From Halalkalibacter sp. APA_J-10(15) (GTDB lineage Bacteria > Bacillota > Bacilli > Bacillales > Bacillaceae_D): a stretch of 64,000 nt of DNA. Positions 57,577 to 64,000 of this stretch are shown here, piece by piece (within the stretch, counting starts at the first letter, position 1; the number at the start of each line of letters is the position of its first letter). Location of the stretch: NCBI RefSeq assembly GCF_023017105.1, contig NZ_JALKEV010000002.1:186001-250000 (forward strand). The letters are read 5' to 3'. The notes beneath the pieces are model-generated. The model made no database searches and was not told where the DNA came from. It worked only from the letters and a program-made list of their open reading frames with translations. A program made the translations under genes and the position numbers.

Positions 57577-57611
57577 TAAAAAAGCACACCTAAATCGTAG
57601 GCATGCTTTTA
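57577..57611 (-). terminator. Terminator after fbp
   Basis: AAAAGCATGCCTA and TAGGTGTGCTTTT pair over 13 bp (two G-T pairs) with a short loop and then TTTTATCGCC on the minus strand. It starts at the fbp stop codon region and insulates mtlA. Confidence 0.85.
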
Positions 57612-57613
57612 CT

Positions 57614-59545
57614 TTAATCCATATAACGATACTCCATCAGCTTCTTCAACATCGCAATTTCTTCTAGTAATTCCTGCCCGACATTCGTTTCTCGTACCTT
57701 TTTCCGTTCGAGCTCCTTATCAACAACTCGTTTCACCGATAATACATCAGCACCATTATGAATAACATCCTCTTTTGAATTAAACTGCTGATGAGCGACT
57801 AATTGCATCCCAAATGAGTTATACAGCAACGTATAGCCAGCTATCCCCGTAGTTGATTGATAGGCCTTTGAGAAACCTCCGTCAATGACAATCATTTTTC
57901 CATTTGCCTTAATGGGGTTCTCGCCATTAATTTCCTTAACAGGTGTGTGACCATTAATAATATGTCCTTGCTCAGGGTCTAGGTCAAACTCTGCTAGAAT
58001 CGTCCGACAAACCTCCTCATTCTCTCTCAAATAATAATAAGGATTCTTAGGTTCTTTTTGCGCAGCTTTATCCTTAATAAAATAACGTTCAAATGTCGTC
58101 ATTGCACGCTTTCCAAAAAGTGACGAATACTCCCCTGTCCATAAATACCAAACCATATCAGTCGCAAGGTCATCCGTTTGATCACGATGAGCAAACGCAT
58201 AACGCAAATACGTCTCAAATTGATCTAATAATGCCCGACCTTTGTATACCTGACCATCAATTTCCATTTGCTCCATCTGACCGTCTTCATTAATCGGCAT
58301 ACAGCCATGAATGAGCAAATTCCCATTATATCGCAAATAGAGGCTGCCTTTTTTCATTAAAAATTTCATATGCCTCGCTAGTTTTTCCGAATGCTGGACA
58401 GACAGCAGCAGCTTATTGATCACTTCTTCTTCCTCATCTAATAACACAGTCGGATTATTGCGATCAATGGTTGAAAAGCACGTATTCTCTAATGAATACG
58501 TCTTTCCATAGACAGTCACTTCATTGCGCTCATAATCGACCATCTCAAGCAACAAGCGCTCTGACATATTGAAGAAAGGACGTCGATTAATAATCGGACT
58601 TTCCAATTTAAATTGAATGATAGCGATCGCCTGATGAATTTTTGTTATTTGCAAAGACTCATCCTCTGACAGTGGTTTATCGGCATGTTGCTTTGGTCGA
58701 AATGCTGGATTATCATCGTAATATTTGTCCGCTAACGTCATCAACGGTCGCAGATTAATCCCATATACATCTTCAATAATGTCCAAATTATCGTAACGAG
58801 CACAAATGCGAATAATATTCGCTAGACAGACCTTCGAACCAGCAAACGCCCCCAACCAAAGAACATCATGATTCCCCCACTGAATATCTAACGAATGATA
58901 GTTAATCAACGTATCCATAATTTTATCAGGGTCAGGCCCACGATCATAAATGTCTCCAACGACATGCAAGTGATCTACAATTAGTTGCTGAATCGTATAA
59001 GCGAGCCCTGCAATCAGCTTTTCTGATTGCCCAAGCGTAATAATCTGTTCTAAAATTTGTTTATAATAGGACTTCTTGTTTGAATACTTATCCGATTTAT
59101 ACAATAGCTCTTCGATGACATAAACAAACTGCTCCGGTAGTGCTTTTCGTAATTTCGAGCGTGTATACTTCGACGAAGCATAAGGAATAAGTGTAATCAT
59201 GTCGCAAATGACTTGCTTGTACCATCGATGCAGCTCTACCTTACTACTAAACTTATTTTTCATCAGCTTTAGCTTGTCTTCTGGATAATAAACTAATGTC
59301 GCAAAATCATCAATCTCCTGTTGAGTCAATGAATCTTTGAAAATGTCCATTATCTTTTCTTTCACTTTACCCGAGCCATTGCGAAGTACATGTTGAAACG
59401 CATGATACTCCCCATGCAAATCACTGACAAAATGCTCCGTCCCTTTTGGCAAATTCAAAATCGCTTCTAGATTAATAATTTCCGTCACGACTTTCTCTTC
59501 ACTATCAAATTTCTCAGCAAGCAAATCTAAGTATTTTCTATTCAA
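57614..59545 (-). CDS. fbp: Fructose-1,6-bisphosphatase, class III
   Basis: Hydrolyses fructose 1,6-bisphosphate to fructose 6-phosphate for gluconeogenesis. A 643-residue class III enzyme, found in Firmicutes: [22 protein letters not shown] near 38-59 (metal ligands), [18 protein letters not shown] near 195, [13 protein letters not shown] near 220, and [15 protein letters not shown] near 535. The TTG start at 59545 has GGGGG about 10 nt upstream; the protein lacks the roughly 30-residue N-terminal extension of B. subtilis Fbp. Single-gene unit. Confidence 0.96.
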   Translation of the reverse strand: MNRKYLDLLAEKFDSEEKVVTEIINLEAILNLPKGTEHFVSDLHGEYHAFQHVLRNGSGKVKEKIMDIFKDSLTQQEIDDFATLVYYPEDKLKLMKNKFSSKVELHRWYKQVICDMITLIPYASSKYTRSKLRKALPEQFVYVIEELLYKSDKYSNKKSYYKQILEQIITLGQSEKLIAGLAYTIQQLIVDHLHVVGDIYDRGPDPDKIMDTLINYHSLDIQWGNHDVLWLGAFAGSKVCLANIIRICARYDNLDIIEDVYGINLRPLMTLADKYYDDNPAFRPKQHADKPLSEDESLQITKIHQAIAIIQFKLESPIINRRPFFNMSERLLLEMVDYERNEVTVYGKTYSLENTCFSTIDRNNPTVLLDEEEEVINKLLLSVQHSEKLARHMKFLMKKGSLYLRYNGNLLIHGCMPINEDGQMEQMEIDGQVYKGRALLDQFETYLRYAFAHRDQTDDLATDMVWYLWTGEYSSLFGKRAMTTFERYFIKDKAAQKEPKNPYYYLRENEEVCRTILAEFDLDPEQGHIINGHTPVKEINGENPIKANGKMIVIDGGFSKAYQSTTGIAGYTLLYNSFGMQLVAHQQFNSKEDVIHNGADVLSVKRVVDKELERKKVRETNVGQELLEEIAMLKKLMEYRYMD

Positions 59546-59985
59546 CGCAGCTGTTCCCCCTTCAGCTCAAGTATGCATATAATATGTTACACCAAATCGA
59601 TAAACGTCCTTTATATTAAGTATTAATTTTTATTAAGTGTATCATATAAAATAAATAGTGCAACATATTAACAATAAACTTACCCTATTAATGACACACT
59701 TATGAGGCTAGAAGAACCGTTAATAAAGATATGGCTCACACTCGCTGACGTAATTTCTTCCGTTCCTTTCTGCTGAAACATGCACATACCAAGTTTATGT
59801 TGGCATCAAATTTAAATATATTAAATTGAGCAGATCCCCTTCCTAAATCAGCTTCATTCTACTCTGGAAAAAATCTTATACTCCCTTATATATAAAGAGA
59901 CGGCCCACCATTTCCAATTCAATTTCAATTGGAAAGGACAGAACCGCCTGTACTATTTCGCTCCTATGTCTACACTAAATTTCAC
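59546..59985. other. Intergenic region upstream of fbp
   Basis: 440 AT-rich bases holding the hairpin at 59899-59948 and, closer to fbp, presumably its promoter. I see no open frame with a ribosome site, no riboswitch and no cre. Confidence 0.5.
59899..59948 (-). terminator. Probable terminator after the YhcR-like gene
   Basis: Inner stem TTTCCAATT/AATTGGAAA is perfect, and GGCGG/CCGTC closes an outer stem with one G-T. The minus-strand tail TCTCTTTATATATAAG is only moderately U-rich. It sits about 40 nt past the stop codon. Confidence 0.6.
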
Positions 59986-62900
59986 TTAAACAAGCTTTCT
60001 ACGTCTCATTAACAAGATCATAAACCCGATCAAGAAAAGAATGACACCCATTAAAGCAATGTTGGCTGAATTCGTTGCTGTATCAGGTAATTTACTATCT
60101 TCACCTGATTCTTTTTTGCTTCCAGAGTCTTGATTGTCATCATCGTCTCCTTCAGTTCCAGGAGGGGCAGGTAGTTTCTTCTCCTCTTCCTCCTCTTCCT
60201 CCTCTTCTTCTTCAGGCTTGCTTGGATCTTCCGGGGTTGGATCAATAGGGTCTTCTTCCTCCTCAAATGCAGCAAATAGACTGAAATGATTCGTTTCGGC
60301 AGTCACATAGCCATTTAAGTATGTCCCTCCGACTTTCTCCCACACATTCGTTGTTTCATTCAAGTAGAAAACATGAACCATGTCTTCATCAGTTAGTAAA
60401 TCTTCATCAATCTGGAAATGCAGCGTGGCAAATTGTTCCCCAAAATGAGAGAGAATTTGATCTCCTTGAGTCAGTGTAAAGTCAAAGATTGTACTCACTA
60501 ATGTTCCAGGCTCCGAGCCTATTTCTTCCTTAAGCTCTTCTTCATTCACTTCATCAAACGAGAATGTCACAGCTCCTTGGCCCATTTCAAAAATTGTAGC
60601 TGGAATTTCTACCGTCACGGTGCTTGAAACGAATTGAATCGTAGCTCCTTTTTCAACTAAATCATCGATTTGCTCGCTACTTAGCTCAATCACTGTATGT
60701 CCTACAAACAATTCAGAACGTACATCCAGTTCAAGAATACCACCATCTTGAACACGGTTGACCAGTTCATCAGAAACAAAGATTTTACCATCTTTCACTA
60801 CAAGATCATCCTTTGGCTCAGAAGGTGGTTCGACTGGGTCTACCGGATCGACAGGATCTGGATCAACTGGTTCGATCGGGTCTACTGGATCTGGATCAAT
60901 CGGATCAACTGGTTCAATCGGGTCTACTGGCTGACTAGGATCATAAATAGAAATTCTTTCTCCTTCCACATAATCAATCGCTTCTATTTGTGCCTCTACG
61001 AACTCTGCAACGGCTTCCCATACGAAGCCATTCTCTTCAACCGTCGAGTCACTTAACGTATAGTGGCCACCATTATGCATAAAGTCATTGTAAGCAACCT
61101 TATAAACCCCATTATCTTCAATACTTGTACCATCCTCTAAGCTGATCATAACATTCTCAAACCTCGGTGATCCGTTACCTTCTACTAACGTATAATGAAT
61201 ACCTGAGGCTTGCACATCCACTTGACCATGGTAATTCGATTGAGCTAGAATCATTTCTTTTAATCGTGATCCCGTCGTTTCCACTACGACAATTTGGTTT
61301 CCATAACCATCTAACGCTTCAATTTGCTCTCTCGTTATATCACCTGCTGGAATTGCACCAGTCACAGAGCTTCCATTAAGAAGACCAATGTCTGCATTTG
61401 TTAATGAACGAACAGCATCTGTGTAGAGGTTTCCTAGACCAACATCCATAACCCCTTTATTTGCACTAAACAATCCTTGTTCAGTAGAACCAATCACTTC
61501 TCCAATCGGTCCACCGGCATTTGGATCAACTTCAGTGGAAATTCGTCCTTCAGAACCATAATTCAATTTTTCACCTTGAGCAGTTAAAAATTCTCCGTAT
61601 TCAATCATCGCCGTCGTCATAGGTGTCACTTCTGCGTATACGACCGTCCCTTGAAAATCGTAGCCTGATCCACCTGTTCCAATGTAATCCGGTACGGCGA
61701 CTAAATACATAGCATTAAGATCAAGAGGCTGTCCTTCTAATTCTAATTCGACATCGACATATTGCCCACTCGCATTTGTTAAAATCGTATAGTGAAGCCC
61801 TGATGATTGTAAATCAATTTGATTTCGATTATTTCTCGAATACGAAAACTTGATGACATCCTTAATCGCTTCTCCAGTCATTTCAAATAGCATCACTTGA
61901 TTATCAAACGGTTCAATACGATAAATATCACCGATCGTCACATCTCCAGCAGCTATTGAATCACGAATACCACCATTATTCGTGAAGGCAATATCTGCAT
62001 CGGCAGCAAACGCCATTGCATCTGTCCAGAAGTTCCCTAGTGCTACATCTCTTTCATAACGACCATCTCTTGTAAGACCTGTATCTGATTCACCGATGAC
62101 AATGCCTAATATTTCATCCATTTGCTCGTTCCAAACATCAATGATCGCTTGTATTTCTTCATCCGTATCTTGTAATTGACTAACATCTTGCAAGTGACCC
62201 TGTACTTGAGATACTTCTTTCGTTTCAGCGTCAATCGCGAGTGATAATTTCCCTACATGACTTGCATATCCACCTGCTTGAGCAATTGGTGTGCCACTCA
62301 CAACTTGAGGTGTGTTTAACACCGTATGAGTATGCCCACCAATAATGACATCAAAATAGTCAACTTCTTCTGCAAAGCGACGATCATCGCCATAACCAAT
62401 ATGAGTTAAAGCAATAATAACATCAGCTTGCTCCTCTAGCTCTTCTTGATAGGCGAGAGCTGTTTCGACATAATCATGGAATTCAATATCTACCACTCCA
62501 CTTGGCGCTGTTGCTGGAGGGTTTTGCGTTAAACTAAACACACCAACATCGAATTCTTCAAATTCAAAAATCGTATATGGTTCAGGCTGTTCAATCGCAA
62601 TAGACGGATCAACTGTCATGTTAGCACTTAACCATGGGAAGTTTGATTGTACGACACGTTCAGCAAATACATCCTGCCCGTAATCAAACTCATGATTCCC
62701 TATCGCCAATGCATCTAGCTTCATTTCATTTAAAATATCAATGATCGGTTCACCTAAGTTAATGTCATTAACAGGTGATCCACTGAAAATGTCACCAGCA
62801 TCTAAATAAAGCGAGTTATCAACAGCATCGCGTTCACCATTAATAAACGCTGCTACTTTCCCTAAATCATCAATACGAGAATGAATGTCATTTGTGTGCA

Positions 62901-63999
62901 AAATGGTTAAATCTAATGTATCATCACCAAGCTCTGGTTCAGTTGGATTTGTCGGCTCCTCTGAATCAGAGTCAGAAATGAGCACAATATCCATATCACC
63001 ACGAGGTTTCACTTGAAATGTACCATTAAATACACTTGCAATCCCAGTTACGTCAACAACATCTCCGTTACCAAACGCGAAGTCATCGTACTCAAGACCT
63101 GTACGATTATCAACGCGAATCGATACCGATTCATTGTCTAATTCAGCTTGAAATTCGAATGTCCCAAAGTTATTCACTTCTGATAAATCAGCAATCGTCA
63201 CACTTTCCAACGTCACGAGCTGACCTTGAATCGAATCACCTATTTCACTCGGAGTTACGATTGATGGTGTAGGGAGTTCTCCATCACCTAAAACCGTCAC
63301 ACTCGACAATTGGCTAATTTGAAACTCGCCATTAAACTCTCCTGTTTCACCAGTAATAATGACGTCATCACCTTGACTGACTTCATTAGAACCAAATACG
63401 TATGTACCACCTGTTGTATCTTGTAAATAAAATCCACTTCCACCCCATGCTCCAGGTGTTGTCGTCACAACTCCTCCGATCGTCACTTCCTCACCATGCT
63501 CCATATTGCGAGCATCTGCAATCGAAGTTACTTCAGGTAATTCAGGATCTGGCTCAGGAGAATATCCTTCCACAAATGTCATAGAAGTAGGACTTCTCAA
63601 GCCCGCCTGTGAAAAATAGTTTTCTAAGCTACCATGTACTTGAATCTTTTCTCCAATAATACTAGGATTTGATTCTAGTCCAAATGAACCTCGAAAATCA
63701 GATGTAATTTGAACGAGTAAAAAATTCGCACTATCTCTTTCCTCAGGATCATCTGCCAAAATTAAATTAAAGTCATTTCCAAATGGCGCAGAAAAATTAA
63801 AGCTATTAGCATTTGTAGTATGTCCAACGATATACCCTTCGACTGTAGCTGTCCCTTCATTGTTTTCAATCGCATCTTGTACGGTTAGAGTCGCTTCGTC
63901 CGCTGTCACAGCAGCTAGTGATTGAAATGGACTAAACACGAGAGCAAGCACTAACACATAAATGAGAGTTTGCATGAATACATTTTTTCTCTTCACCAT
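59986..63999 (-). CDS. yhcR: Wall-anchored 5'-nucleotidase / nuclease-associated protein (YhcR-like)
   Basis: A 1337-residue secreted protein that probably releases phosphate and nucleosides from extracellular nucleotides or nucleic acids. Signal peptide about 1-30; DUF6359-like domain (about 33-150); two OB-like domains (about 155-340) as in B. subtilis YhcR; metallophosphatase (about 365-590) with LTILHTNDIHSR and GNHEFDYG; two 5'-nucleotidase C-terminal domains (about 635-810 and 845-1015: NNGGIRDSIAAGD and LNGSSVTGAIPAGD); DP-rich repeats; a C-terminal domain with VGGTYLNGYVTAETNHFSLF; an E-rich linker; LPDTA, a helix and RRRK. ATG 63999 lies at the window edge; an upstream start cannot be checked. 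Confidence 0.88.
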   Translation of the reverse strand: MVKRKNVFMQTLIYVLVLALVFSPFQSLAAVTADEATLTVQDAIENNEGTATVEGYIVGHTTNANSFNFSAPFGNDFNLILADDPEERDSANFLLVQITSDFRGSFGLESNPSIIGEKIQVHGSLENYFSQAGLRSPTSMTFVEGYSPEPDPELPEVTSIADARNMEHGEEVTIGGVVTTTPGAWGGSGFYLQDTTGGTYVFGSNEVSQGDDVIITGETGEFNGEFQISQLSSVTVLGDGELPTPSIVTPSEIGDSIQGQLVTLESVTIADLSEVNNFGTFEFQAELDNESVSIRVDNRTGLEYDDFAFGNGDVVDVTGIASVFNGTFQVKPRGDMDIVLISDSDSEEPTNPTEPELGDDTLDLTILHTNDIHSRIDDLGKVAAFINGERDAVDNSLYLDAGDIFSGSPVNDINLGEPIIDILNEMKLDALAIGNHEFDYGQDVFAERVVQSNFPWLSANMTVDPSIAIEQPEPYTIFEFEEFDVGVFSLTQNPPATAPSGVVDIEFHDYVETALAYQEELEEQADVIIALTHIGYGDDRRFAEEVDYFDVIIGGHTHTVLNTPQVVSGTPIAQAGGYASHVGKLSLAIDAETKEVSQVQGHLQDVSQLQDTDEEIQAIIDVWNEQMDEILGIVIGESDTGLTRDGRYERDVALGNFWTDAMAFAADADIAFTNNGGIRDSIAAGDVTIGDIYRIEPFDNQVMLFEMTGEAIKDVIKFSYSRNNRNQIDLQSSGLHYTILTNASGQYVDVELELEGQPLDLNAMYLVAVPDYIGTGGSGYDFQGTVVYAEVTPMTTAMIEYGEFLTAQGEKLNYGSEGRISTEVDPNAGGPIGEVIGSTEQGLFSANKGVMDVGLGNLYTDAVRSLTNADIGLLNGSSVTGAIPAGDITREQIEALDGYGNQIVVVETTGSRLKEMILAQSNYHGQVDVQASGIHYTLVEGNGSPRFENVMISLEDGTSIEDNGVYKVAYNDFMHNGGHYTLSDSTVEENGFVWEAVAEFVEAQIEAIDYVEGERISIYDPSQPVDPIEPVDPIDPDPVDPIEPVDPDPVDPVDPVEPPSEPKDDLVVKDGKIFVSDELVNRVQDGGILELDVRSELFVGHTVIELSSEQIDDLVEKGATIQFVSSTVTVEIPATIFEMGQGAVTFSFDEVNEEELKEEIGSEPGTLVSTIFDFTLTQGDQILSHFGEQFATLHFQIDEDLLTDEDMVHVFYLNETTNVWEKVGGTYLNGYVTAETNHFSLFAAFEEEEDPIDPTPEDPSKPEEEEEEEEEEEKKLPAPPGTEGDDDDNQDSGSKKESGEDSKLPDTATNSANIALMGVILFLIGFMILLMRRRKLV

Positions 64000-64000
64000 A

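Overview
The window comes from a low-GC Gram-positive, endospore-former-type bacterium of the Bacillaceae. The evidence is AGGAGG-type ribosome binding sites with many GTG and TTG starts, class III Fbp, FosB, LacI/cre-style catabolite control, TPP (THI-box) riboswitches, SpsC-G-like nonulosonate genes and LPXT[A/S] sortase-D-type sorting signals. Secreted proteins are strongly acidic and the window opens with a large secreted xylanase, so an alkaliphilic or haloalkaliphilic plant-polysaccharide degrader is likely (inference). Almost everything lies on the minus strand; only two genes, one gene remnant and their terminators are on plus.

Region by region. 1-3658: 3'-truncated secreted modular xylanase with two CBM22-like modules, two complete GH10 catalytic domains in one chain and a CBM9-like module, preceded by two cre-like sites. 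3932-11811: an operon of a GH31 glycosidase, a DctPQM TRAP transporter and two Gfo/Idh/MocA oxidoreductases, probably an uncharacterised alpha-glycoside route. 11900-13776: glpK behind a catabolite-repressible promoter and a long leader holding an intrinsic terminator (GlpP-type antitermination layout). 13942-22960: complete L-fucose operon (lacI-type regulator, fucA, fucK, fucI, sugar ABC importer, fucU). Divergent from it are a sialate-O-acetylesterase/CE20-type esterase and an AraC/GyrI-like regulator. 26136-31165: ABC-2 exporter with TetR regulator, fosB, and an AI-2E family permease. 31275-36408: a wall-anchored InlB-repeat protein downstream of three tandem phage-tail-collar (MdpB-like) proteins. 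36631-38476: alpha/beta hydrolase and tenA behind a TPP riboswitch with an altered binding-pocket base. 38560-39429: AraC regulator.

39690-50004: a ten-gene surface-glycan operon for a pseudaminic-acid-like sugar (pseB, epimerase, pseC, spsF-like, pseG, pseH, pseI) with a sulfotransferase, a putative GT-B-like protein and a GT8-like protein. pseG is broken by what looks like a 10-nt deletion. 50417-50707: a shrunken remnant of a YxjG/YxjH (MetE-like) methionine synthase. 50790-51735: an SDR oxidoreductase behind a second, canonical TPP riboswitch. 51809-57363: mannitol operon mtlA(CBA)-mtlR-mtlD, interrupted by a composite Bacillus-type intergenic repeat. 57614-59545: fbp. 59986-63999: a YhcR-like wall-anchored nucleotidase.

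The common theme is sugar scavenging (xylan, fucose, mannitol, glycerol, an unknown alpha-glycoside) together with a decorated cell surface. No RNA genes, CRISPR arrays, intact transposases or prophage were seen.
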